Part shown: positions 25,526 through 33,116 of the stretch, piece after piece | Numbering within the stretch: position 1 is the first letter of the stretch | How the letters are laid out: every line of letters begins with the position of its first letter | Program-made: the position numbers and the translations under genes | Origin: Armatimonadota bacterium | Lineage (GTDB): Bacteria > Armatimonadota > Fimbriimonadia > Fimbriimonadales > Fimbriimonadaceae | Direction of reading: 5' to 3' | DNA length: 64,000 nt | NCBI GenBank assembly: GCA_037138755.1 | Contig: JBAXHT010000001.1 | Coordinates: 157,805 to 221,804, forward strand | The notes under the pieces: model-generated | Seen by the model: only the letters and a program-made list of their open reading frames with translations | Told to the model about the DNA's origin: nothing | Databases searched by the model: none

Positions 25526-25628
25526 CACTGGTAAGCAGATTCTCAGAATCTCGAAGTAGTCACTCAGCGGGCTTACCAGTGCCACCCCTGCCTACTTCTG
25601 CTTACCCCGCCCACGCTAGTGGCTCGCC
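25526..25628 (+). repeat. RAYT-associated structured repeat, copy B (upstream of the transposase)
   Basis: The perfect 11-bp inverted repeat CACTGGTAAGC (25526-25536) / GCTTACCAGTG (25571-25581) encloses a 34-nt loop that itself contains the palindrome AGATTCT-C-AGAATCT. The tail then reads GCCACCCC, CTTCTGCTTACCCCG, CCCACGCTAGTGGCTCGCC. It is the best-preserved copy and lies directly upstream of the transposase start. Confidence 0.8.
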
Positions 25629-26197
25629 GATACAGACTTTCTGGCTCTCATCACAAGTACCTTCCGCCAAGTATAACAAGCAAACCTACTTTTCGGAAGT
25701 GCCTACGCGCAAATTAACACAATTTTTTGCGCCAGCCAGAACTGCTGATAACAGAGCATGACAAAGCTAAGACCTTTTGGTACCCTTCACTCCTCGGCCG
25801 CCGCGCCGAAATCCGCTCCGAGCCAAACTCTCACCCCAAACAGCAAAAGCCGAAATCCGATAAGCGAAATTTCATGGTTGACAAAACTGCGTTTTCATCG
25901 CCTAGTAAGTGATGAAACAAATTCTGTGGCGTACGAGGTGCCAGTCGCGCTTTCGCTTCCGCATAGAATCAACTTCAAACCTAGCCAACCATCTGACCGC
26001 CGATCTATCCGCCCGCAAAGCATTGACGGCTAAAGGGGCCAAAACGGGATCCAAACTTGTCCCCACCCTTCCCCACTTACCGGCCAAATCGGAACACTCG
26101 TTGAACCTAAATTCCCCACTTCCCCACGTCACTTCTCTCTCCCCCAATTGGTACAGCATTCTCGAAAAGTGATCCGCGATCGTCCAGAAGCGCACCC
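25629..26197. other. Gene-free accessory stretch
   Basis: These 569 bp downstream of repeat copy B hold several short overlapping open frames on both strands. None has a ribosome-binding site, a recognisable domain or consistent codon use. The first 120 bp are AT-rich. I see no element here that I can name. Confidence 0.5.
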
Positions 26198-26638
26198 CTA
26201 CTCAACCGAGAACAGGAGGCTGAACTCGGGTGAGGCCGGAAAAGTTTCTGGATACAACTCCAAATACGGTCCAGAACCCTTCGCGAACCCACTCGCCGGC
26301 AGCCACTCTCCGTGGAACCAATCAATGGTCGACCGAATCGCTTCGAGATTTGGCACCTCGACCCGCGCATACTGGCCGCTCGGAACGTCCCATGCTTCCA
26401 TTCCTTCGGGAGGATTCATAGAAGACTCGAAAGCAGCAATGTACGCAAAGTACCCTTCGGATAACCCCGGATAATCCCACCGAGCGACGCCAAAGCACTC
26501 CCCTTCAACATTGACTTCCGACATTCGGGGCACGAACATATCCCAGGCACTTGGACACAGATTGGGGTCCATACTAGAGATGACGACGCACCCGACGACT
26601 CGTTTGGCAGGCAATTCGACGATGACCGGAGCACTCAT
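26198..26638 (-). CDS. GyrI-like / effector-binding domain protein
   Basis: A 146-residue single-domain protein resembling the AraC-type effector-binding (GyrI-like, SOUL-fold) family. Visible features are an opening VELPAKRVVGCVV strand, AWDMFVPRMSEV, a central YFAYIAAFESS strand, WDVPSGQYARVEVP (equivalent to the family's IPAGxYAVFxH motif) and a terminal YLELYPETF, which is strongly typical. Such stand-alone domains bind small hydrophobic molecules. The ligand is unknown, and no DNA-binding domain is attached. A TGA-TATGCT extended -10 lies 9 nt upstream of the ATG. It is divergent from acpH over 30 bp. Confidence 0.8.
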   Translation of the reverse strand: MSAPVIVELPAKRVVGCVVISSMDPNLCPSAWDMFVPRMSEVNVEGECFGVARWDYPGLSEGYFAYIAAFESSMNPPEGMEAWDVPSGQYARVEVPNLEAIRSTIDWFHGEWLPASGFAKGSGPYLELYPETFPASPEFSLLFSVE

Positions 26639-26647
26639 GATTGCGCG

Positions 26648-26656
26648 AGCATATCA
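26648..26656 (-). promoter_or_regulatory. Extended -10 of the GyrI-like gene, probably leaderless
   Basis: TGATATGCT on the minus strand: TGn plus TATGCT, with 9 nt from the hexamer to the ATG and no ribosome-binding site between. Confidence 0.45.
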
Positions 26657-26668
26657 CAAGGGAATCAG

Positions 26669-27256
26669 ATGAATCTCCTCGCCCACGCCGTCCTCTCGCC
26701 AAACGAGCCACTGATTCGTCTCGGAAACTTCGCCGCCGACTTCCTCTCTCGCCCCGAGGAGCAAGCCATGGTGGGCCCCCTGGCGGCGGGTGTTCGGCTA
26801 CACCGGCATATCGACTCGTTCACCGACAAGCATCCCGTCGTCCAAAGAGCGATGCTACGCCTCACCGGATTCCAGCGATTCGCAAATCCGATTGTTGACG
26901 TGTATTTCGATCACTTTTTGGTCAACAATTGGCCCCTAGACGAGTCCGTGGAATCCTACGTCTGGACTCTTCACGCGGAAATCTTGGAACACATCCATGA
27001 GTTGCCCCCACAATCCCAATTAATCCTGCGCCGGATGATCCAAGACGAATGGCTCCTCAGCTACTTCGACTTCGCGGGTCTACGAACAACTTTTCGGCGA
27101 ATGGAAAAACGAATCCTCCACAATTCCCAGCGCGCCGTTGACATGGTCGGAGCAGTTGCGTTACTCGAATCCCACTATTCCCAGTTCGAGCAAGATTTTC
27201 AAGAGTTCTGGCCCGAGCTTTGGCAATCCGCTCAGGAACAAATAGCCACTGGCTGA
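26669..27256 (+). CDS. acpH: Acyl carrier protein phosphodiesterase (AcpH family)
   Basis: A 195-residue all-alpha metal-dependent phosphodiesterase expected to remove the 4'-phosphopantetheine group from ACP. The family pattern is clear: MNLLAHAVLS, LIRLGNFAADFL, GVRLHRHIDSFTDKHPVV near residues 43-60, RFANPIVDVYFDHFLVNNW near 71-89, and a closing FQEFWPELWQ. Metal-binding His and Asp residues sit in RLHRHIDSFTDKH and DVYFDH. An AAGGGA ribosome-binding site precedes the ATG. It is divergent from the GyrI-like gene and is followed by tRNA-Ser on the opposite strand. Confidence 0.88.
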   Translation: MNLLAHAVLSPNEPLIRLGNFAADFLSRPEEQAMVGPLAAGVRLHRHIDSFTDKHPVVQRAMLRLTGFQRFANPIVDVYFDHFLVNNWPLDESVESYVWTLHAEILEHIHELPPQSQLILRRMIQDEWLLSYFDFAGLRTTFRRMEKRILHNSQRAVDMVGAVALLESHYSQFEQDFQEFWPELWQSAQEQIATG

Positions 27257-27266
27257 TGAATTGGAA

Positions 27267-27354
27267 TGGCGGACAGGGTGGGATTCGAACCCACGGTAAG
27301 TTGCCCTACTCCGCATTTCGAGTGCGGTGCACTAGACCACTATGCGACCTGTCC
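27267..27354 (-). tRNA. tRNA-Ser (CGA)
   Basis: Read on the minus strand. Acceptor GGACAGG/CCTGTCC, anticodon stem CCGCA/TGCGG with loop CTCGAAA gives anticodon CGA. A long class II variable arm (AGTAGGGCAACTTACC) precedes a standard T arm GTGGG/CCCAC with TTCGAAT. Discriminator G is followed by an encoded CCA. The gene starts 41 bp past the stop of the DUF255-like gene on the same strand. Confidence 0.97.
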
Positions 27355-27395
27355 AACGGATATTATGACCCAAGAGGCCTGCTCTGCGCGAGGGG

Positions 27396-29396
27396 CTAGG
27401 GTCGCGCCAGATTCAATTTGGCTTGCTGGAGTGAAAGCGGGCCCTCGCGGCGGCCGGGTCGCACGATGTAGATTCCTCGATTGTCATCGATGGGAACAGT
27501 GAATTCAAGAGGAAACTCAGCGGGTACTACCTTCATGCTCCGTGGGAATTCCACTTTGCGATTTCGAGCTTGCGAAATAGTTTCGCAAACCACCCCTGAG
27601 GCCAAGACCGGAGACGCTTCCGCGACTGAGGGAATCATCGATGCAATCTGACTCGCCCGGGACCTGAGTTCACCGGCCAGTGTTTGATCTTGCAAGACGG
27701 ACCCGAACTGGTGCATCACCCTCATCCCCATCGCAGTCGTTGACTCGTAACCTGGATCAAACAGTTCGGGCATGGAGCCGCTCACGCCGGGGATCGGGCT
27801 TTTGCCATCCAAGGTCAGCGTTAGCCAGTCGGAATGGCTCGTTCCGAAGAGCTTCAGAGTCGTGCGAAGCAGCGGCTGCGCCTCAGACAGAGCCGACCGG
27901 TCGCCGAGCACAAGGTACTTCTGAAGCAAGGCATCTGATACCGCCAGATAGCTGCCGAGCCAACCGTTCCCGGAAGTTGGGATTCCAGAAATCCTCTGGA
28001 CACCCTCGCCCAGGTAGCACCTGTTGAGAGTTGGTTCGAGCCGTCTGAAAAGATCGAGTGCCTTCTGATCTCTAGTGAGATGATAAATCCTGAGCAAACG
28101 AGCGCACGCAAATCCCAAGACATAACTGCGATTTGCTTTGGTATGCTGCGCAGCCTGTGAAGAAGCTGGAACGAGCTTCCGCCGGATCTTGGCAAGCATC
28201 GGATCGGCGAGAAGCTCGATCTTGTTGAGTCGTCCGATGTAATCTTTCTGAACCGGCGTTGACAGCAAGTTAATCCTAACCCATTCCGCCTCAAATGGCG
28301 TCAGTCTGGAGTCGATTCGTGAGCCTGTGAGGCTAAAGAATGTGCTCAGACCAGACTCTTCGACGTCCGAGACTTTCCCTTCAAACAAGTTCGCGTCGGT
28401 CATAAATCCGTTTTCAACTGATTCTAGGATGTCATCCAAGATCAGCATCAGATTGGAGCGTCGTGTCAACGCGAACGTCTTTGCAACAGTCTCCGCAAAG
28501 GCAATGTTGGTGAGAACCGACTTCGAGGCAATCGTCCGATGCGGCTTCCCTAGCTCAATGCCATCAAAGATGCCGCCTCCGACAACATCGTAGCCGGCAG
28601 ATCGGCAAAACAACTCAATGGATTGGGTGACGAGGTCCGCCCGACCGAGTTCGAGGAGTAGATCCAAGGTGGAGGGTCTCAACTCGCAATAGCCGTTTGA
28701 GTTGAATCCGCCGTACTTGATCACCTGGCTCCGTTGAATTCTTTCGACTAAATCCTGCGCACTACCGAAGGAACCCGGAACAAGCTCTGATAGCTTCTGA
28801 CTCTCGGCGTTTGCAAACGCATCTAGTTCCAACACGGTCTCCGGACTTAGCTGCTGTTTATCGAGCAACTTTTTGATTCCCAAGAGCTGAAGTAACACGG
28901 CTGGAGTCGACAGCCGATCGTCCGCGCCTCGGGGTCGGATCATCCCAATCAGGCGACCGGCGGTCGTGGAAACCAAGACCGTCGCTCCAGGCCGAAGATA
29001 AGTCTGAAGTCGACCAAGTGGAAAGATCAGGCGCTCAGCTTCTGGATAATTTTCTGCATTCAGCTTAACAGGAACGAAGTAGCGGTTGATGAGGCGGACG
29101 ACTTCTGGATCGCGCATCGCCTCCGTTTCCAAATCTCGTGCGTTCGTATCTCGGGGGTCGATGATGACCCACAGTAGTGCTTTCCGGAGTTTAGTAGCTT
29201 CTTCGACCGCTCTTGAAGGAATAGTCTGCCAACGAAGCTCAACCGCTGCGGCCGGTAGTGCCTTTCGACTGTCGACAGTCACGAGCTTTTCTGTCTCCGA
29301 GGGTGGCAAGTAGGGGTAGAGCAGAACCTTGCCGACGCAGATGATGGTCAGCACTGTCGCCGTAAATGCGGTCACGCCAAACTTAGGGTTCTGCAT
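27396..29396 (-). CDS. DUF255/YyaL-like protein, thioredoxin motif lost
   Basis: A 666-residue membrane-anchored protein with one N-terminal transmembrane helix at about residues 9-28. Residues about 55-130 resemble the thioredoxin-like DUF255 domain of YyaL/SPATA20 (an RLINRYFVPVKLNAENYPEAE block), followed by (alpha/alpha)6-barrel repeats such as VIKYGGFNSNGYCELRP and GGGIFDG. At the place where family members carry the CHWCHVM redox site, this protein reads DPRDTNARDLETEAMRDPE, so the cysteines are absent. The fold may be kept for binding rather than redox or hydrolysis. The family assignment is moderate, as similarity is distant. It is divergent from gatC over 40 bp. Confidence 0.6.
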   Translation of the reverse strand: MQNPKFGVTAFTATVLTIICVGKVLLYPYLPPSETEKLVTVDSRKALPAAAVELRWQTIPSRAVEEATKLRKALLWVIIDPRDTNARDLETEAMRDPEVVRLINRYFVPVKLNAENYPEAERLIFPLGRLQTYLRPGATVLVSTTAGRLIGMIRPRGADDRLSTPAVLLQLLGIKKLLDKQQLSPETVLELDAFANAESQKLSELVPGSFGSAQDLVERIQRSQVIKYGGFNSNGYCELRPSTLDLLLELGRADLVTQSIELFCRSAGYDVVGGGIFDGIELGKPHRTIASKSVLTNIAFAETVAKTFALTRRSNLMLILDDILESVENGFMTDANLFEGKVSDVEESGLSTFFSLTGSRIDSRLTPFEAEWVRINLLSTPVQKDYIGRLNKIELLADPMLAKIRRKLVPASSQAAQHTKANRSYVLGFACARLLRIYHLTRDQKALDLFRRLEPTLNRCYLGEGVQRISGIPTSGNGWLGSYLAVSDALLQKYLVLGDRSALSEAQPLLRTTLKLFGTSHSDWLTLTLDGKSPIPGVSGSMPELFDPGYESTTAMGMRVMHQFGSVLQDQTLAGELRSRASQIASMIPSVAEASPVLASGVVCETISQARNRKVEFPRSMKVVPAEFPLEFTVPIDDNRGIYIVRPGRREGPLSLQQAKLNLARP

Positions 29397-29420
29397 TGCC
29401 TGGCTTCATTATGAGCCTGT

Positions 29421-29428
29421 GCTAAAAT
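29421..29428 (+). promoter_or_regulatory. Extended -10 of gatCA, probably leaderless
   Basis: TAAAAT at 29423-29428, preceded by TGC at 29420-29422, with 8 nt to the gatC ATG and no ribosome-binding site between. Confidence 0.5.
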
Positions 29429-29436
29429 CAATCTCT

Positions 29437-29727
29437 ATGGCGATTTCGCTTGATGAAGTAAGGCATGTAGCAAAACTCGCTCGTTTGGATCTCGACGAGC
29501 CTGAAATGATGTCGCTTCAAACCGAGCTGAACGCGCTGATCGGACACTTTTCTGATATTCAAGCGGTTGATTTTGGCGGGATTAACCCTAAACTTCATGC
29601 TTCTAACCTCACTAATGTCTGGGCCGAAGATGTCCCGCGCACATCCTTCAAACGCGAACTCGCCCTCAAAAACGCCCCAATGAGCAAGGCAGGCCTGTTC
29701 CTCGTCCCCATGATCATTGAGGATTGA
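29437..29727 (+). CDS. gatC: Asp/Glu-tRNA amidotransferase subunit C
   Basis: A 96-residue small subunit of the GatCAB amidotransferase, which converts misacylated Glu-tRNA(Gln) and Asp-tRNA(Asn) to the correct amides. The N-terminal ISLDEVRHVAKLARLDLDEPEM is the family signature, and the conserved (L)RxD patch appears in modified form as VWAEDVPRTSF. The start at 29437 is chosen because it gives the standard MAI/LS start; an upstream in-frame extension to 29329 overlaps the divergent gene and lacks conservation. Its stop overlaps the gatA ATG (TGATG), so subunits C and A are translationally coupled. gatB is not in the window. Confidence 0.93.
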   Translation: MAISLDEVRHVAKLARLDLDEPEMMSLQTELNALIGHFSDIQAVDFGGINPKLHASNLTNVWAEDVPRTSFKRELALKNAPMSKAGLFLVPMIIED

Positions 29728-31181
29728 TGTCGATAACATCGCTTACCGCCGTTGAGATCGCCGCAAAGTTGCGTTCAAAAGAAGTTTCTGCAGTGGACGT
29801 CGCCACTGCATTCTTAGATCGCATTGCTGCGGAGGATTCGAAATACGGAGCTTTCTTGGCGGTCGATCGAGATCGTGCGTTGGGCGAAGCCGCCGCTGCC
29901 CAAGGACGGATTGATTCGGGAGACGCTTCCCTACTTACCGGGATTCCGGTCGCCGTGAAGGACAACATGTCCTCCGAAGGAATTGAAACGACATGTGCGT
30001 CGAAGATTCTCAAGGGCTACGTTCCTCCCTTTGACGCTACTGTTATTGAAAAGCTGAAAGCCCAAGGTGCGGTGATTCTTGGCAAGACGAACTTGGATGA
30101 GTTCGCGATGGGTTCTTCCACCGAAACCTCTGCATACAAATTTGCCCACAATCCGTGGGATATCACTCGAACTCCGGGGGGGTCTTCTGGCGGTTCGGCG
30201 GCGGCAGTTGCCGCAGATTTGGCGCCTCTATCTTTAGGTTCGGATACGGGAGGTTCGATTCGGCTCCCAGCATCATTCACCGGAACGGTTGGCTACAAGC
30301 CAACCTACGGCAGATGTTCTCGGTACGGACTGGTCGCATTTGCATCTTCGCTCGACCAAATTGGGCCGATCACTAAGACGGTGGAAGACGCCGCGATCCT
30401 GGCTGAAGCCACCACTGGGCACGACGAGCGAGATGCAACTTCCAACCCCGCCCCGCCAGTTTCTGCGCGAGACCTCAAAAACGGTTCTCTAAAGGGTCTC
30501 AAACTGGCTTTCCCTCGGGAAATGTACGGCGAAGGCACCGATCCAGAGGTTCAGAAGGCGGTCGAGGCGTCACTGGAGGCACTGAGGCGAGAGGGGGCAT
30601 CCGTCGACGAGATTTCGATACCTTCGATCCCTCTCGGGGTCACCACGTACTACATCATCGCTCCTGCGGAGGCTTCCTCAAACCTTGCTCGGTTCGACGG
30701 AGTCCGGTACGGTCCTCGATCGGAGGGTCAGGGGCACATTGACGTTGTCGCCAAAACTCGCGCTGAAGGCTTTGGGCACGAAGTCAAAGCCCGAATCATG
30801 ATCGGCACTTACGCCTTGAGTGCTGGGTATTACGACGCCTTCTACCTGCGCGCTCAGCAGGTCCGGGCGATGATGACGCAGCAGTTCTTGGAGGCCTTCC
30901 AAAGCTACGACTTTATCGTCTCACCAACTGCGCCGGTCGTTGCCTTCAAGCTCGGCGACCTTAGCCAGGATCCGATGCAGATGAAGATGCTTGACTACTG
31001 CACCATCCCTGCCAACATGGGCGGCATGCCCGGAATCTCCATTCCGTGCGGCTTCGCCCACGGGCTTCCTGTCGGATTACAACTGATGGGTGCACCGATG
31101 GAAGATGAGCGGATGCTTCAGGCGGCCTATTGCGCCGAGCAACTGTTCGCAGTGAGCCCGAAGCGACCACCAGCTCTCTAA
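29727..31181 (+). CDS. gatA: Asp/Glu-tRNA amidotransferase subunit A
   Basis: A 484-residue amidase-signature enzyme that releases ammonia from glutamine for GatB. The Ser-cisSer-Lys triad is visible: IPVAVKDN (Lys near residue 78), TPGGSSGGSAAAVAADLAPLSLGSDTGGSIRLPA (cis-Ser and nucleophile Ser near 154 and 178). The substrate-side MGGMPGISIPCGF block follows near 430. Length and motifs favour GatA over other amidases, and coupling to gatC (ATG overlapping the gatC stop) settles it. The start is ATG at 29727; a TTG one codon upstream is less likely. Confidence 0.96.
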   Translation: MSITSLTAVEIAAKLRSKEVSAVDVATAFLDRIAAEDSKYGAFLAVDRDRALGEAAAAQGRIDSGDASLLTGIPVAVKDNMSSEGIETTCASKILKGYVPPFDATVIEKLKAQGAVILGKTNLDEFAMGSSTETSAYKFAHNPWDITRTPGGSSGGSAAAVAADLAPLSLGSDTGGSIRLPASFTGTVGYKPTYGRCSRYGLVAFASSLDQIGPITKTVEDAAILAEATTGHDERDATSNPAPPVSARDLKNGSLKGLKLAFPREMYGEGTDPEVQKAVEASLEALRREGASVDEISIPSIPLGVTTYYIIAPAEASSNLARFDGVRYGPRSEGQGHIDVVAKTRAEGFGHEVKARIMIGTYALSAGYYDAFYLRAQQVRAMMTQQFLEAFQSYDFIVSPTAPVVAFKLGDLSQDPMQMKMLDYCTIPANMGGMPGISIPCGFAHGLPVGLQLMGAPMEDERMLQAAYCAEQLFAVSPKRPPAL

Positions 31182-31225
31182 ACAGTCCAAAATCGCGTAC
31201 AATACTTTAGCTAACAAAGCCAAGG

Positions 31226-32026
31226 ATGGGCGCGGTGGCAATGAGACAGGAAGTCATAAACGCAGATTTGCAGATTTATCGCGACGAGGCGAGAAACATT
31301 GGGTTCTCGCTCGTACGGCGGCTTTACCTCAAGAAGGCGCACCGAATCGCCTCACAGAATCCCCTCGAACCCCTTACTCCGGTTCTCATCGGACGCGAGC
31401 CCGACTTCGAAGACGCCTACCAAGCTGAGATGGAGCGACGGTTTATTGACCCATTTTTTGGTGGGTTGTGGTACGCCTGCCGTGAGCGATTCTGGGCGTT
31501 TGAGGAAGGCATTGCGAAGCTAAAATCGTCCGAAATCGCCGAGTTCAAAGAGCTTCCGCATACGGTTAGGGAGGTTGCGCTAGGCTTGTACGAAGCCCTC
31601 CGCTGGGCCGACATCATGCATGCGGATATTGCCGAAAGCGAGGCCAAGCCATGGCTTTCGCACGGCCTACCCGCCTTCCATCCCGGCGACCGCCAGGCTT
31701 CGGCCCTCTACGCCGTCGCCGAGAAGAACGTCCAAGAGTATGAGCGGAACTATCAGGAGCTGACGGGCGGCATCGAGCGAACAAAGGCACAGGCCAGCGT
31801 TTTCATAACGACTCTCGACGCGCTACGGCTGAAAATGCTCTCTTATCGCCACGTCGGCCGCGACCCATCGCTAGGCTCGCAGGACTTCTTGTCCGCTCTC
31901 GCCGAAGCTCGGGCCCAGTTGTCGGCAATCGATCGAGCCCTGGATGAGGTTGATCTGAGTCATTATCCGACGACGGTGGCCTACTTGGAATACAGTGGCG
32001 AGAAAGCTGTGGTCGAGTCGGCTTAG
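31226..32026 (+). CDS. Unknown alpha-helical protein
   Basis: A 266-residue protein I do not recognise. It looks soluble and mostly alpha-helical, rich in Glu, Arg and Ala. A LYLKKAHRIASQNP patch lies near residue 33, a central WADIMHADIAESEAKPWLSHG near 131, and a heptad-like C-terminal region (ALAEARAQLSAIDRALDEVD) suggests a short coiled coil. There is no signal peptide. AAGG directly precedes the first ATG (31226); the next in-frame ATG at 31241 is better spaced from the same AAGGATGGG, so the start is uncertain by five codons. A TACAAT hexamer at 31198 may be its promoter. It lies 44 bp after gatA on the same strand. Confidence 0.65.
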   Translation: MGAVAMRQEVINADLQIYRDEARNIGFSLVRRLYLKKAHRIASQNPLEPLTPVLIGREPDFEDAYQAEMERRFIDPFFGGLWYACRERFWAFEEGIAKLKSSEIAEFKELPHTVREVALGLYEALRWADIMHADIAESEAKPWLSHGLPAFHPGDRQASALYAVAEKNVQEYERNYQELTGGIERTKAQASVFITTLDALRLKMLSYRHVGRDPSLGSQDFLSALAEARAQLSAIDRALDEVDLSHYPTTVAYLEYSGEKAVVESA

Positions 32027-32032
32027 GTTAGG

Positions 32033-32995
32033 TCAGAGCGCGTCAAGGTCGATCGGTTTGGCGGCTGCGCCGAAAACTTCCTTGCGTTTCTCGTAGTTCT
32101 GTCTCTCATACCAAAGCATCGCTTCGAGGCTCGTTCTGAAGTCATATTCATCTCCCAGACCCATTTCTCGGTTCAGCACAAGGGCTTGTCGGAAAAAGTC
32201 ATTGAACCTCTCTTGATTCAATGTTAACTCACCCTCAAGCTGCGCCAAAGATGCCTTCAAGAACCGTTGCCGGAACCCAGGGTGCTCCCGAAACTCTTGG
32301 TGAACCAATCGTTCCAATATTGCAAAGTCAGCTGCTGGTCTCGACTTGAGGGAGAGTTCCGTGACGAATAGGTTGAGCCTAGCCAAGCGGAGAAAACGGT
32401 CGTTGTAACCGCGACTCTCCAACTGTTTGTGCATTCGCCGGAGTCTGGCTAGATTCTCCTTGCCCGACCACGGACTAAATGTCGTTGTCAAAAGTAGGAG
32501 TCTCGCTTGATGTGGGCTGAGCGGATTCCTCGCTTCCATCAGCATTGCTTTATGGAACATCCACCGATTGAGAGAAGTCGCGGCCCGGTCAAACGTCCTT
32601 GGTTCGTCTCCTCGCACTCCATCGATGCACAAATACGACGCTCCGGCAAGCCATCGATCCTTCGGCATAAAGTTAAACGACTCACGTTGGAAGGCCGGTG
32701 GAAAGGGGCCCCTGTTTTCCTCGAATCGAGGCTCAGTCGCAATTGCCATGAGCGCTTGGATATCATGGCGGTGGCCTCGAAAAATGCTTTCAGCCTTTGT
32801 CCAAACTTCGCTTGCCGCAGTGTTCTCCCAATCAATTCTATAGTCCAGCCAATCGAGTTCATGCCCCTCGAGCGCTTTTGCAGCCGCAGATTCGTACGTG
32901 AGGCTAGTCTCAACGCTGACGTACTGATCCGACAATCGAAATCCCGATTGAGAGAACAACAGGAGGATGACTGCCCCCCAAGTACTGCGGTACAT
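32033..32995 (-). CDS. Unknown secreted protein
   Basis: A 320-residue protein. The start at 32995 is chosen because it yields a clean signal peptide (MYRSTWGAVILLLFSQSGF) and because an extended -10 (TGT-TATAAT, 33011-33003) ends 7 nt upstream. The frame stays open further upstream to 33073 without purpose. The mature part is charged and helical with repeated leucine- and arginine-rich helices such as LARLRRMHKQLESRGYNDRFLRLARLN, reminiscent of solenoid repeats but without a clear consensus. Function is unknown. It converges on the 266-residue unknown gene, leaving 6 bp between the stops. Confidence 0.65.
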   Translation of the reverse strand: MYRSTWGAVILLLFSQSGFRLSDQYVSVETSLTYESAAAKALEGHELDWLDYRIDWENTAASEVWTKAESIFRGHRHDIQALMAIATEPRFEENRGPFPPAFQRESFNFMPKDRWLAGASYLCIDGVRGDEPRTFDRAATSLNRWMFHKAMLMEARNPLSPHQARLLLLTTTFSPWSGKENLARLRRMHKQLESRGYNDRFLRLARLNLFVTELSLKSRPAADFAILERLVHQEFREHPGFRQRFLKASLAQLEGELTLNQERFNDFFRQALVLNREMGLGDEYDFRTSLEAMLWYERQNYEKRKEVFGAAAKPIDLDAL

Positions 32996-33002
32996 ATCCA
33001 GA

Positions 33003-33011
33003 ATTATAACA
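33003..33011 (-). promoter_or_regulatory. Extended -10 of the secreted-protein gene
   Basis: TGTTATAAT on the minus strand: a consensus TATAAT with a TGn extension, 7 nt before the ATG at 32995. This implies a leaderless mRNA. Confidence 0.55.
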
Positions 33012-33091
33012 CTGGCTTGAATCAGATAAGAATCTGGCTCCTGAGCACAGAATGTGGCATTGAATTTCGTCAAGCTGCTTTTCTTTCCCGG

Positions 33092-33114
33092 CCCGCCGGG
33101 TTAAACTCGGCGGG
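33092..33114 (+). promoter_or_regulatory. Hairpin abutting the Gfo/Idh start codon, with embedded -10
   Basis: CCCGCCGGGTT (33092-33102) and AACTCGGCGGG (33104-33114) are complementary with one G-T pair and end 2 nt before the ATG. The hexamer TAAACT (33102-33107) inside it lies 9 nt before the ATG and may be the -10 of a leaderless transcript. The hairpin would then be a DNA feature rather than an RNA one. Confidence 0.4.
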
Positions 33115-33116
33115 TC

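Noticed and set aside
25526-25605. Alternative pairing of the left arm of copy B with TCTGCTTACC further right, suggesting a switch
   Set aside because: The complementarity exists in copy B but is lost in copies A and D, so it is not conserved and probably reflects the repeated GCTTACC.
23981-25628. Possible CRISPR array
   Set aside because: Only a few repeat copies of about 105-125 bp in different orientations, with no regular spacers and no cas genes.
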